A stretch of DNA of 64,000 nucleotides, taken from Phycisphaeraceae bacterium. GTDB taxonomy: Bacteria; Planctomycetota; Phycisphaerae; Phycisphaerales; UBA1924. The position numbers were made by a program, and so were the translations under genes. Location: positions 1 through 64,000 of the forward strand of contig JAJTGZ010000007.1 of NCBI GenBank assembly GCA_021299385.1. Direction: 5' to 3'. The stretch's first letter is position 1; the number at the start of each line of letters is the position of its first letter. Below are positions 18,390 through 27,842 of the stretch, in pieces. The notes beneath the pieces were generated by a model. It ran no database searches. It saw only the letters and a program-made list of their open reading frames with translations, and was not told the DNA's origin.

Positions 18390-19373
18390 TTACTGATACG
18401 CCGCGAACGCCGACTTGACCCGCCCGGCGTCCTTCCCTTCGCGCAGCACCAGCCCCAGCAGCAGCCGGGCCTTCAGACCCGACAGATACCCCGCCGGTGT
18501 CAGCCCGCGATTGATCAGGTCGATCTCCGCCCCCGGGTACCCGTAGGTCTTGGTAAAGACCGGCCCGGTCATCGACCGGCTCGCCAGCACCACCGGCACC
18601 TTCGCGGCCAGCTCCCCCAAGATCGGCGCAACATCCGCCGGGACGTGCCCCGCGCCCATCCCCTCGATCACCACACCCGCATACCCAAGCCCCGGCAACG
18701 CCCCATACACACGCCCATCGTCCCCCATCGCTGCCTTCATCAACGCCACCGGCACCGGCGGGCCACCCTTGGTCGACAGCGTCGGCGTGCGGGCCACGCG
18801 CACATAAAACTGCGGCGTCCCCTCAATCACCGTCCCGATCGACCCGACCAGCGGCGACAAAAACGCCGAGGGCAACGCCGTGTGCGACTTTTGCACAAAC
18901 CGCGCCGCATGAATGTCATAGTTCAGCACCGCCAAGGTCCCCAACCCACGCGACAACGGCGACGCGGCTACGCGAGCCGCCGCCAGCAGGTTCGCCGGCC
19001 CATCGGCCCCCGGCGCATCGGCCCCGCGCATCGCTCCGGTGATCACCACCGGCTTGTCCCCCCCGACGAGCACGTCGAGCAGGAACGCCGATTCCTCGAT
19101 CGTGTCGGTCCCCTGGATGACGACCGCACCGTCAAAGCCCTGCGCAAACCCCTCCTCGATCGCCTTGGCAACCTCGACAAGGTGCACATACGTCAGCGAA
19201 GGGCTGGGCAGGCGAAAGAGCGACCGCGCCTCGATCTGCGCCACCTCGGCCAGATCAGGCACAGACGCGACCAACTCAGCCGCGCCAAGCTTGGGGGCAA
19301 TCCCGCCCCCGGCCGACGGGACCATCGTGATCGTCCCGCCGAGTGAGAGAAAGAGCAGTCGTGGAAGGCTCAT
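18390..19373 (-). CDS. ansA: L-asparaginase
   Basis: 327 residues. The two active-site threonine motifs are present: LSLGGTITM near the N terminus and VIQGTDTIEES around residue 85, with VITGAMRGADAPGADGPANL downstream. It hydrolyses asparagine to aspartate and ammonia. No signal peptide is evident, so a cytoplasmic (type I-like) role is likely. The ATG at 19373 has AAGGAG 6 nt upstream; a longer frame adds only 13 Lys/His-rich residues. It follows the MFS gene by 19 nt on the same strand, and its product could feed AspA. Confidence 0.88.
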   Translation of the reverse strand: MSLPRLLFLSLGGTITMVPSAGGGIAPKLGAAELVASVPDLAEVAQIEARSLFRLPSPSLTYVHLVEVAKAIEEGFAQGFDGAVVIQGTDTIEESAFLLDVLVGGDKPVVITGAMRGADAPGADGPANLLAAARVAASPLSRGLGTLAVLNYDIHAARFVQKSHTALPSAFLSPLVGSIGTVIEGTPQFYVRVARTPTLSTKGGPPVPVALMKAAMGDDGRVYGALPGLGYAGVVIEGMGAGHVPADVAPILGELAAKVPVVLASRSMTGPVFTKTYGYPGAEIDLINRGLTPAGYLSGLKARLLLGLVLREGKDAGRVKSAFAAYQ

Positions 19374-19392
19374 TGCGTGCTCCTTGTGCTTT

Positions 19393-21021
19393 TTATGATT
19401 TTTTGGCACCATCGGGCATGATGTCCCCCGGCTTGTAGTCCGGCAGCCAGCTGCACGGGATGATCGACAGCAGGGCGAGGCCCGACATGACCAGGAACCC
19501 GATCTTCAGGGCCTGGATGCGTGCCGCGGCGTTGATCTCCAGGGCCGCGGCTACCTGCTCGGGCGTGGCGTTTGTATTCGCGGTAAGCCGGTCTACCACC
19601 TGCGAGTCGCGCATAAAGTTGAGGTTGGTCAGGTTGACCTGGTCGCGCAGCTCTGCCGTTATGACCGGGTTGGAACTTGCGTTGACGATGATCGCCGAGC
19701 TGAGCAGCCCGACGACGAACGCCCCGACCATCGCGGTTCCGATCGCGGCGGCAAGGTTCTGTGTTACGCCTCGCAGCGAACCAACGTCCCCGGCCATTTC
19801 CTTAGGCGAGGCCGTAACAAGGACGTTAAAGAGCAGCGTAACGAGCGCACCCTGCCCCAGCCCGACGATGAACAGTCCCAAGATCACCGTCGGCGTGGTC
19901 CACTCATTACGGATGACCACCGCCAGCCAAGCCGTTCCGGCCGCGACGAACATGAAAGCGATGCGGGCGATCGTCCGGGGTGTGAACTTGGGATAGAGCT
20001 TGACGATCAGGATCGCGGTGAAGAAGACCGTGAGCATGAAGGGCATCATCGCTTTGGACGACTCGATGCTCGACTTGCCCTGGACGATCTGGATATACAG
20101 CGGGACGGTAAAGTTGATGGCACCTTCGAGGGCCACGACGATAAAGAGTGCGACGAGCGTCGCCCACTCCTTGGGCGAGCTGACGACCTGGAGGGGCAGC
20201 AGGGGTGTCTTCCCGGCGAGTGTCTGCCGGTGTGTCCATACGAAGAAGCCCGTTACAATCATGACGCCGACGATGATCAGCAGCAGCGCTGGCGATGCGC
20301 CCACGATGTCAAAGGGTGCCGCAGGCCTGGCTGTGAGCAGCCCCCAACTGCGGACGTTGTTGAACCCAAAGGCGATACAGATGATGCCCACGGCCGAGAG
20401 GATCACGCCGACAACGTCGATCTTGACCTCCGGCCTTGGCTTGGACATCTTGAGTTTGGTGCTCATGACCAGGATGCCCACCGACAGCGCGATGAGCAGC
20501 CCGAAGCCGAGCCGCCAGTTGATCGTTGCGACATACCCGACAATGATGAATGCCAGCACACCGGCGATTGCGCGTGCCGACCCAAGCCAACCCACGGCCT
20601 CGGCCTGCTGCTTGCCCGAGTAGTGATTCGCGATCAACGCCACCAGCGACGGCACCAGCGACGCGCCGGCAAAACCGGCCAGCGCCTGCGCCGCGAGCAT
20701 GATCTCCGCACGCGGGCTGATGACCATCAGGATCATCGCCAGCAGGAAGAGTGCCGTCGCGGCCTGGAAGAAGATTTTGGCCCCAAACCGCTGGCCCAGT
20801 TTGGCCCCGAGCATCACAAAGCCAGAGACTCCCAGCGAGTACATCACGATCGCCGTGCCGATGGTCGTCGGTGGCGTCTGGAAGCTCTCGACCATCCCGC
20901 TCATCGAGATCGGGATCGCCGCGACGTTGAAGGACATCAACGCCTGCCCCATCGCGATGACCACCATCGGCAGCCAAGACTTTCTGTCAATGTCGGCAAT
21001 ATTGGATGCGGTTGTCGTCAT
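19393..21021 (-). CDS. MFS transporter, 14-helix DHA2 (EmrB/QacA-like) type
   Basis: 542 residues with about 14 membrane helices. It opens MVVIAMGQALMSFNVAAIPI, where the usual acidic D1 motif of drug antiporters is replaced by an uncharged stretch. The family loop LGAKLGQRFGAKIFF (motif A-like) and LVPSLVALIANHYSGKQQAE are present. A helical soluble tail near residues 460-505 (TANTNATPEQVAAALEIN) lies between the last helices. The ATG has GGAG 6 nt upstream. It shares a transcript with asparaginase 19 nt downstream, so amino-acid or amide transport is possible; drug efflux is the default family role. Confidence 0.82.
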   Translation of the reverse strand: MTTTASNIADIDRKSWLPMVVIAMGQALMSFNVAAIPISMSGMVESFQTPPTTIGTAIVMYSLGVSGFVMLGAKLGQRFGAKIFFQAATALFLLAMILMVISPRAEIMLAAQALAGFAGASLVPSLVALIANHYSGKQQAEAVGWLGSARAIAGVLAFIIVGYVATINWRLGFGLLIALSVGILVMSTKLKMSKPRPEVKIDVVGVILSAVGIICIAFGFNNVRSWGLLTARPAAPFDIVGASPALLLIIVGVMIVTGFFVWTHRQTLAGKTPLLPLQVVSSPKEWATLVALFIVVALEGAINFTVPLYIQIVQGKSSIESSKAMMPFMLTVFFTAILIVKLYPKFTPRTIARIAFMFVAAGTAWLAVVIRNEWTTPTVILGLFIVGLGQGALVTLLFNVLVTASPKEMAGDVGSLRGVTQNLAAAIGTAMVGAFVVGLLSSAIIVNASSNPVITAELRDQVNLTNLNFMRDSQVVDRLTANTNATPEQVAAALEINAAARIQALKIGFLVMSGLALLSIIPCSWLPDYKPGDIMPDGAKKS

Positions 21022-21131
21022 GGTTGGCTCCGGGTGTGTGGTCGGGGTAACGCGAAATGAGGAAACAGCCCTCGATGCGGTGAGTCTATCGGGCGGGTGT
21101 CAGCAAAACCAACAACACTGCGGCACACGCT

Positions 21132-21164
21132 CCCCCCGGGCCCAGGTGCTTACTGCCCGGGGGG
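21132..21164 (-). other. Perfect 10-bp hairpin spanning the patatin gene stop codon
   Basis: CCCCCCGGGC (21132-21141) and GCCCGGGGGG (21155-21164) form a perfect stem with a 13-nt loop that contains the TAA stop (21150-21152). No T-run follows on the minus strand, so it is not a standard terminator. Confidence 0.55.
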
Positions 21165-22382
21165 CGGCTCGGTCGCCCCGGGGACCCACCCGGGGGGATA
21201 CTTGTCCCACGGGTAGCCGTCGGGCCCGCTGGCATAGGCATAACCCAGGTCGAAGAGTTTGGTCATAAAGACCGGATCGAAGTGGTCGTCGGACTTGTAC
21301 GTGAAGGTGCCTGGGATCGCGGCCAGGTTGAAGTCAATCTGGTCGCGCTGGGCGATGAGATAAATTCGGAATAGGTCCCCAAGCCCGTGCGTGTGGATCA
21401 AAGCGCCGATCGACCGCCGGGCCACGGATGTCGTTCGGCGGGGGACCGACTCCCACGTGGGCACCTCCCGCGCGTTGCGGATGATGAACGCCGACCGGTC
21501 GCGCACGACCCCACGGGCCTCGGACTCGGCCCGCAGGTTGAACGATGGTGGGTAGAGGAAAACCTGCGTTTTGGTCCCCCCGTCGACGTGCATCTCCTGA
21601 AACTTCTTCCCATCGATGACCACGTCGATCATGATCGGGGGGAAGGCGCCGGGTATCGCCGCCGAGGCCATCAGCACGTCGTGGAAGAGCCGGAGTGCGT
21701 CGGGGTTTCCCTCGCAACTGATCTTGGCGATCAGCCCCAGGTTCCACACCACGCCCCGGCTGGCGTCCAGGTCGCACGTGCCCACCAGCAGGATGCGCCC
21801 CTTGGCATACTCGCGCGCAATGTCCTGCATCATCTGCTGGTCGATGAGCTCCTCCATCATCCGCCGAAGTGGGCCTGTGTCAAAGGCCGAGTCGTCCGTC
21901 AGGGCCGTGAAAATCCCCCGGAACAAAATCAGGTCGGCGGTTGTTACCGTGGTGTAAACCCTGCGGAGTTTGGCGTCATACTGCGGCCCTGCAAAGGCGA
22001 ACGGAGCAGTCAACGCCCCGGTGCTGATGCCCGTAACGATGCTGAAATCCGGGCGATTGCCGCGCGTCGTCCACCCGCAGAGAATCCCCGCACCATACGC
22101 GCCATAGCTGCCGCCGCCAGAAATCGCCAGCATGTTCGTCCGCGGGAGCGTCCCGTTGTGCCCCAGCGAGCGCTGGTAAGCGACCTCGGTCCTGATGGCC
22201 GAGGCGATCTCTTCGATGAACGGCGCACTGACATAGTCGCTGGCCGTGCGGATGGCCGGGTTGTTCAGCAGCAACACCTGATCGGTCAGCCCCTCGGGCA
22301 CCGCCGGGGCGCGCCAGCGGGCCGAGCATGAGGGGAGCAGACATGCCGGCAAAACCAAGAGAACTAAAATCAAACGCACCAT
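21150..22382 (-). CDS. Patatin-like phospholipase lipoprotein
   Basis: 410 residues. An N-terminal hydrophobic segment ends in LLPSC (Cys19), a lipobox, so the protein is probably lipid-anchored in the envelope. The patatin fold is clear: oxyanion motif ISGGGSYGAYGAG (about 88-99), nucleophile GISTG with Ser120, and the dyad Asp in HVDGGT. It should hydrolyse phospholipids or other acyl esters. Two adjacent ATGs (22385, 22382) are possible; GGAG is 1 nt from the first and 4 nt from the second, so the second was taken. It is the last gene of the RND operon, 49 nt after the glycine-zipper gene. Confidence 0.87.
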   Translation of the reverse strand: MVRLILVLLVLPACLLPSCSARWRAPAVPEGLTDQVLLLNNPAIRTASDYVSAPFIEEIASAIRTEVAYQRSLGHNGTLPRTNMLAISGGGSYGAYGAGILCGWTTRGNRPDFSIVTGISTGALTAPFAFAGPQYDAKLRRVYTTVTTADLILFRGIFTALTDDSAFDTGPLRRMMEELIDQQMMQDIAREYAKGRILLVGTCDLDASRGVVWNLGLIAKISCEGNPDALRLFHDVLMASAAIPGAFPPIMIDVVIDGKKFQEMHVDGGTKTQVFLYPPSFNLRAESEARGVVRDRSAFIIRNAREVPTWESVPRRTTSVARRSIGALIHTHGLGDLFRIYLIAQRDQIDFNLAAIPGTFTYKSDDHFDPVFMTKLFDLGYAYASGPDGYPWDKYPPGWVPGATEPPPGQ

Positions 22383-22431
22383 CATGCTCCGATCTGACCT
22401 GCCCGACGACAAGGGCGCTATCGCTGGGCCC

Positions 22432-23253
22432 CTACCGCAGCGCAGAGAATGTGAAGTTGGCCGAAGGGAGAGTGCTCCCGCCGCGCAGTTCGGCGACATC
22501 GGCCGTGAAACCATCGTCCGAGAAAAAGTTGATCGTCATTCGCCGGCCCAACTGGCTGCCCACCTCGTTGAACGAAAAGACCCGCCCGTCGGGAGAGACC
22601 GATCCAACATACGCCACCGGCGAGGGCGAAGTGTTGAACCGGCTGTTCAGCGTCATCCCACGCCCGGGCTCAGAGGCGAGCGTCACGGTGCCGCTGTTGA
22701 TCCTGCCGGTCAACTGGTCGGTCACCTGCATGTCCAGCCGCATGTAGAAGGCGTTCTCAACGCTCCCCACAGCCGTGCCCGAGACAAACCGCCGCTCCCC
22801 GTTGACCGTCTCCCACCCGCTGACGACCCAGTTGCGGGCAAACTTCCCGAGCGCGGCACGGTCTCGATCAGCAGGCGATAGGCCCGGGGCAGGTGGTGGT
22901 GCGTTGACAACAATCACCTGCGGCTGCGCGGCCGTGGCGTTCGCCTGGGCCTGCGCGTTCTGGGCGTTGCGCCGGTTCTGGTCCCCGATCACCGCGCCAC
23001 CCGCGCCCCCGGCGACGGCACCGATCGCCGCACCCGTGCCGGCGTTGCCCGACATCGAGCCGATGACCAGCCCGGAGAGCGCGCCGACGGCCGCGCCCGA
23101 CGCGGCACCCTGCCCGGCGTTCTCGCACCCGAACAGCACCGAAGTACCTGCGGCGATCAGCACGCACACCCCGGCCGTGAACCGGCGCGAGCGCGCAAGG
23201 ACGCCCGAACGAACGACCGGGTTGATGGCTTGACTCAGTTGATCGGTCTGCAT
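22432..23253 (-). CDS. Glycine-zipper envelope protein of unknown function
   Basis: 273 residues. After a basic N terminus there is a hydrophobic export segment ending SVLFGC, which may be a lipobox. A glycine-zipper region follows (about 52-95: GAASGAAVGALSGLVIG and two more GxxxG runs), then a QA-rich linker, and a C-terminal beta-rich domain (from about residue 130, NWVVSGWETVNGERRF) that resembles no family I can name. The ATG at 23253 has AAGGAG 5 nt upstream. It lies 39 nt after the RND pump gene, taking the position where an outer-membrane factor often sits; no TolC-like gene is present here. Confidence 0.75.
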   Translation of the reverse strand: MQTDQLSQAINPVVRSGVLARSRRFTAGVCVLIAAGTSVLFGCENAGQGAASGAAVGALSGLVIGSMSGNAGTGAAIGAVAGGAGGAVIGDQNRRNAQNAQAQANATAAQPQVIVVNAPPPAPGLSPADRDRAALGKFARNWVVSGWETVNGERRFVSGTAVGSVENAFYMRLDMQVTDQLTGRINSGTVTLASEPGRGMTLNSRFNTSPSPVAYVGSVSPDGRVFSFNEVGSQLGRRMTINFFSDDGFTADVAELRGGSTLPSANFTFSALR

Positions 23254-23292
23254 GGTTACTCCTTGGAACAAACACTCAATGATTCACAAAAC

Positions 23293-26200
23293 CTACGCCG
23301 GTTTGGCCGCACCCGGCTTGGGGGTTGGCGTCCGTGCAGACTCCGGCTCGGCCTTGATCCTAAAGAGGATCACAAACAGCACCGGCACAACGATCATCGT
23401 CAGCACGCACGCAAACCCCAGCCCGAACATGATCGTTACGGCCATGGCCGAGAAGAACGGGTCCGTCAGCAGCGGGATCATCCCCAGCACCGTCGTGATC
23501 GCCACCAGCATGACCGGCCGCAACCGACTGACGGCACCGTCGACAACGGCCCAGTACGGCGACTTGCCGTAGTCGTTCTTCTGCGTTCCAAACTCGTCAA
23601 CGAGCACGATCGAGTTCTTGATCTGCTCACCAGCCAGCGCGATCGCCCCCAGCAACGCCATGAACCCAAACGGCTGGTTCATCAGCAGCAAGCCGCCCGT
23701 AACACCGATGATCGCCAGCGGCACCGCCAGGCAGATCACCATCGTGATGCGGATCGAGTCAAAGATCATCACAACAATCGCAACCATCAGCATCAACGCC
23801 AGTGGCAGGGCCGTGGCCAACGCCGCACGCGCGTTTTTCGAGTCCTCGTGCTCGCCCCCGAAGGCCATCGTGTACCCCGCCGGCAACTCGATCGCCTCGA
23901 TCTCGGGCCTCAGGCGATTGAACAGCTGGCTCGGCAGACCCGACCGCGGGTCGCAGTGCACCGTGATCGTCGGGAACCTGTCCCGCCGCATCACCACTGG
24001 GTCCTCCCACTGCACGCTCGTGCCCGTGGCCACCTGACGCAGCGGGATCATCCGCATCGCCACCGGGCTCCAGATCTGCATGCTCGATATCGCGTCGATC
24101 CCCGTCCGCTCACCCTCGGGCGGGCGGGCGATGATCGGCAGCAGCCGCGCCTCCTGCGGGAACGTCCCCAGCCCCGCCTGCCCAGGCTCGCGGTAGAACC
24201 CCACGTTCCGCCCCTGCAAGCCCGTCTCGATCGCGCGTGCAACGTCAACACGCGTGATCCCGTTGCGCCTTGCCTGCAGTTCCAGCAGGTCAGGGCGGAC
24301 CACCGGCTCAAGTTCGCGCCAGTCATCGCGCACGCACAGCGCGCCGCCGTCCTTGTTCATGATCTCGCGCGCCTTGGCCGAGAGTTGGCGCAGCACGCCC
24401 GGGTCAGGCCCGCTGAAGCGCACCTGCACGCGCCCACCGCCGCCGGGGCCGAGCAGAAACTTCTGGGCGATCGCGTTGGCCGATGGGTGCTCCTTGTCCA
24501 GGTACCCCTGGATGGTGGCCATCAACGCGTCGATGCTCTCGGGCTCATCGACATTGACAAGGAACTGCACGTATGCCGGGTTCTGCTTCTCGGGCGAATA
24601 GACCAGCAAAAACCGCAGCCCACCGCCGCCGACGAACCCCGTAACGTGCTTGACCCCGGGCTGCTTCTTGATAAACCCGCCGACGTTGTCGGCGAACTTG
24701 GCCGACTCGTTGATATCCGTCCCTGCGGGCAAAAACGCATCGACCATGAACTGTGGGCGAGTTGCCGGGGGGAAGAAGTTCTGCCGCACGTGCCCGAACC
24801 CATACACCGCCGCGATGAACAACCCCACGATCACCACCAGCACGGCCCAGCGCAACTTCAGCGACACAATCAGCATCCTGCGGAAGATGCGGTACGGCAA
24901 CGCCGCGTATGGGTCCCGGTCCCGGTACGCCGGGTCCTTGGACGGCTTGAACAGCAGGTAGCACAGCAGCGGCGTGAACGTGATGGCCGTCACCCAGCTG
25001 ATCGCCAGCGAGATAAAGATCACATAAAACAGCGACCGGGCGTACTCACCCGTCGAGTCGTCTGAAAGCCCGATCGCCGCGAACGCGATGACCGCGATAG
25101 CCGTCGCGCCAAGCAGCGGCCACTGGTTCTGGGCCACGCTGTCGCGGATCACCTCGATCTTCTCCTCCCCAGCCTCCATCCGCACCTTGATGCTCTCGGT
25201 TACCACGATCGCGTTGTCCGTCAGCATGCACAGGGCGATGATGAACGCCCCCAGCGAGATGCGCTCCATCAAAATCTGCTGGAAGTACATCACCTGCACC
25301 GTCGCCAGGATCGTTACCACCAGGATCACCCCGATGATGAACCCCGCACGCAGCCCCATCGCGATCAGCAGCACAACGAACACGATCGTCACGGCCTTTG
25401 CGATGTTGAAGGCGAACAGGTTCGTCGCCTCCGTCACGGCCTCGGGTTGGAAGTTGATCTCCCCGATCTCCATCCCGATCGGCTGCTCGCTCTTGAGCTC
25501 AGCAAGGCGCTTGCGCACCTTCTCACCCATGTTCACGACGTTCCCGCCCTTGACTGTCGATATCCCCAGCCCCACGGCTGGCTTGCCGTCGAACGTCATG
25601 ATCCGCCTCGGCGGGTCCTCAAGCCCACGCCGGATCGTCGCCACATCACGCAGGAAGAGCTGCGCCCCCGTCCCCCCCGCACCGATGGCCATGTCCAGCA
25701 TGTCCTCGGCCGAGGCAAACCCACCACGCGGGTCGATGGTCAAAAACTGCTCACCCACGCGCACACGCCCGCCGTCGGCCGCGACATTCTGCGCTTGCAA
25801 CTGGGCGTATATCTGCTCCTCGTTGATCCCCAGCTGCGACAGCCGCTTGCGCGAAATCTCAACGAACACCACCTCCTGCTGCGCAGCAAAGAGGTCCACC
25901 TTCTTCACGTCCGGCACGTTCACCAGCTGCCTACGCAGGAACTCGGCATACCGCCGCAACTCCGGCTCGCTGAAGCCCTCGCCGTTGATCGCAAAGAAAA
26001 TCCCGAACACATCCCCGAAGTCGTCAACCACCACCGACCGCCCACGCGCCGCCGGCGGCAGCTGCGACTGCGCATCGGCAACCTTCCGCCGAAGTTCGTC
26101 CCAGACCTGCGGCATCGAGTCGGCGTTGTACTGCCCCTTGATGATCGCGCTGACCGTCGACCGCCCACGCACCGACTCAGACTCCACACGGTCCAGCTGC

Positions 26201-26424
26201 CCGAGCTGCTGGCACGCACGCTCGATGACGTTCGTCACCTCGTTGGCCACCTCCTGCGCGCTGGCACCCTCATAAGGCGTGATGATCAACGCCTCTTTGA
26301 TCGTAAACTCCGGGTCTTCCAGCCGGCCGAGCTGCTTGAACGCCACCACACCGCCCAGCACTAGCAGGAACATGAAAAAGAACGTAACGCGCTTGCTTTT
26401 GACCGAGCTTACGCCGAGGTTCAT
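23293..26424 (-). CDS. RND efflux transporter (HAE1/AcrB-type permease)
   Basis: 1043 residues, the normal length for a hydrophobic/amphiphilic-efflux RND pump. Twelve helices and two large periplasmic loops are apparent. The first helix is followed by LEDPEFTIKEALIITPYEGA, typical of this clade. The proton-relay position in helix 4 reads LTDNAIVVTE, keeping one Asp where AcrB has two. It overlaps the upstream adaptor gene by 4 nt (ATGA), so the two are translationally coupled. The pump would need an outer-membrane partner encoded elsewhere. Confidence 0.93.
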   Translation of the reverse strand: MNLGVSSVKSKRVTFFFMFLLVLGGVVAFKQLGRLEDPEFTIKEALIITPYEGASAQEVANEVTNVIERACQQLGQLDRVESESVRGRSTVSAIIKGQYNADSMPQVWDELRRKVADAQSQLPPAARGRSVVVDDFGDVFGIFFAINGEGFSEPELRRYAEFLRRQLVNVPDVKKVDLFAAQQEVVFVEISRKRLSQLGINEEQIYAQLQAQNVAADGGRVRVGEQFLTIDPRGGFASAEDMLDMAIGAGGTGAQLFLRDVATIRRGLEDPPRRIMTFDGKPAVGLGISTVKGGNVVNMGEKVRKRLAELKSEQPIGMEIGEINFQPEAVTEATNLFAFNIAKAVTIVFVVLLIAMGLRAGFIIGVILVVTILATVQVMYFQQILMERISLGAFIIALCMLTDNAIVVTESIKVRMEAGEEKIEVIRDSVAQNQWPLLGATAIAVIAFAAIGLSDDSTGEYARSLFYVIFISLAISWVTAITFTPLLCYLLFKPSKDPAYRDRDPYAALPYRIFRRMLIVSLKLRWAVLVVIVGLFIAAVYGFGHVRQNFFPPATRPQFMVDAFLPAGTDINESAKFADNVGGFIKKQPGVKHVTGFVGGGGLRFLLVYSPEKQNPAYVQFLVNVDEPESIDALMATIQGYLDKEHPSANAIAQKFLLGPGGGGRVQVRFSGPDPGVLRQLSAKAREIMNKDGGALCVRDDWRELEPVVRPDLLELQARRNGITRVDVARAIETGLQGRNVGFYREPGQAGLGTFPQEARLLPIIARPPEGERTGIDAISSMQIWSPVAMRMIPLRQVATGTSVQWEDPVVMRRDRFPTITVHCDPRSGLPSQLFNRLRPEIEAIELPAGYTMAFGGEHEDSKNARAALATALPLALMLMVAIVVMIFDSIRITMVICLAVPLAIIGVTGGLLLMNQPFGFMALLGAIALAGEQIKNSIVLVDEFGTQKNDYGKSPYWAVVDGAVSRLRPVMLVAITTVLGMIPLLTDPFFSAMAVTIMFGLGFACVLTMIVVPVLFVILFRIKAEPESARTPTPKPGAAKPA

Positions 26425-27743
26425 TGGCCTGTTCCCCCCAGCGCATCACCCAGGTCTCGCACCTTCTGGCCGTCGCGCAACTGCGAGACACCCGCGGTAG
26501 CAATCCTGTCGCCCTCACGGAGGCCTTCGAGCACCTCGACACTCTCGCCAACGATCACACCAACCTTCACCAGCGTCCGCCGGGCCACCAAGTCCGCACC
26601 GATCACCCACACCACCTTCGTCCCGCTCCCCTCGGTATACACCGACGCCAACGGCACCAGCAGCGCGCCGCCCGCACCGCCCGCCTGCCCATACCGCAGC
26701 CGCACGATCGAAGACATCCCCGGCAACAGGTTCACGCCCGGTGGCGTTGTCAGCACAAACCGCACCCGGAACGTCTGCGTAACCGGGTCGGCGACCTGCG
26801 CGATCTCACCGATCCGCACCGGGAACTGCCGGCCGGGTATCGCCACAAACTCCGCCGTCGTCGCGCTCAGGTCCGCCGTGCGCAGGTCCTTTGCCATAAG
26901 CCGCTCGGGCACGTCCACGTCCACGCTCAACTCCCCGGCCGTCTGCAGCTGCACGATCGGCTGCCGCACCGTTACGCTCTGGTTCGCATCAACAAACCTC
27001 CGCGCCACCACCCCGGCAAAGGGCGCACGCAGCGTCGTGTCCTCCACCTGCAACGTCGCCTCACGCACGCGCCCTTCCAGCCCGCGAATCTCGGCCTCCG
27101 TTGCCTCGATGTACTCGCTGCGCGCACTGGTGCCCATCTCCAGCAGCTGCAGGGCCGTCTGCCTGTCTTCCCTCGCAACCCGGTACTCCGCCTCGACACG
27201 GTCAAAGTCCGCACGCGCCACCGCGTTGCTCGCCAAGAGGCCAGAGAACCGCTCGTACTGCGCCTTGGCACTCACCAGCCGTGCCTCGGCCGCTCGCAGG
27301 TCGCTCTCCAGTCGCAGCCGTTCCTCAGGACGAACACCAGCCTTCAGCGTCCGCAGCTGCACACGCAACTGCTCCAGCTGACCGTTCAATGCCGTCTGAC
27401 GAGACTTGAACTCCTCAACCCGCAGCTCCCCGATCACGTCCCCCTTGGCCACCTCCTGCCCCTCCTCCACCGGCAGCCTTACCAGCAGCCCCGGCACCTG
27501 GAAGGCCAGTTCAACCGTCGTCGTCGCCTTGGCAATCCCCGGCAGCGCGGCCACACGCGCCTGCTCGCTCGCCTTGAGCACCGTCGTACGCACCGGGCGC
27601 ACCACCTCTACCGCCGGGGGCGACTCCTGCCGGCAACCGCCCGCAAACAGCAACACCCCACCCGTGGCCAACGACACCCACAACGCACCGGGCGCACCAA
27701 ACAATCCCCATCGACCAAACCATTGACCTGTGCGGCTTTGCAT
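26421..27743 (-). CDS. RND periplasmic adaptor (membrane fusion protein), lipoprotein
   Basis: 440 residues. N-terminal hydrophobic segment ending LLFAGGC gives a lipobox near residue 37. Barrel-sandwich hybrid halves are visible (VPGLLVRLPVEEGQEVAKGD and TLRAPFAGVVARRFVDANQ) flanking a long helical hairpin with heptad-like Leu/Ala/Glu content (about 110-215), then beta-barrel and membrane-proximal domains. It links the RND pump to an outer-membrane channel. First gene of the operon MFP - RND - glycine zipper - patatin. The start ATG has AAGGGAA upstream. Confidence 0.92.
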   Translation of the reverse strand: MQSRTGQWFGRWGLFGAPGALWVSLATGGVLLFAGGCRQESPPAVEVVRPVRTTVLKASEQARVAALPGIAKATTTVELAFQVPGLLVRLPVEEGQEVAKGDVIGELRVEEFKSRQTALNGQLEQLRVQLRTLKAGVRPEERLRLESDLRAAEARLVSAKAQYERFSGLLASNAVARADFDRVEAEYRVAREDRQTALQLLEMGTSARSEYIEATEAEIRGLEGRVREATLQVEDTTLRAPFAGVVARRFVDANQSVTVRQPIVQLQTAGELSVDVDVPERLMAKDLRTADLSATTAEFVAIPGRQFPVRIGEIAQVADPVTQTFRVRFVLTTPPGVNLLPGMSSIVRLRYGQAGGAGGALLVPLASVYTEGSGTKVVWVIGADLVARRTLVKVGVIVGESVEVLEGLREGDRIATAGVSQLRDGQKVRDLGDALGGTGQ

Positions 27744-27842
27744 CTGTGTACTTCCCTTTGTTCTGCCCTGCCGTCTTCGCAGGGCTTCCCCTTCTGAGGT
27801 AACTCTACACCCGACAACAATAACCTAAGCGTAGCAGGATCC

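Noticed and set aside
23230..25065. Open plus-strand frame of 611 codons antisense to the RND pump
   Set aside because: Arg/His/Gln-rich shadow of a gene with a full RND signature on the other strand.
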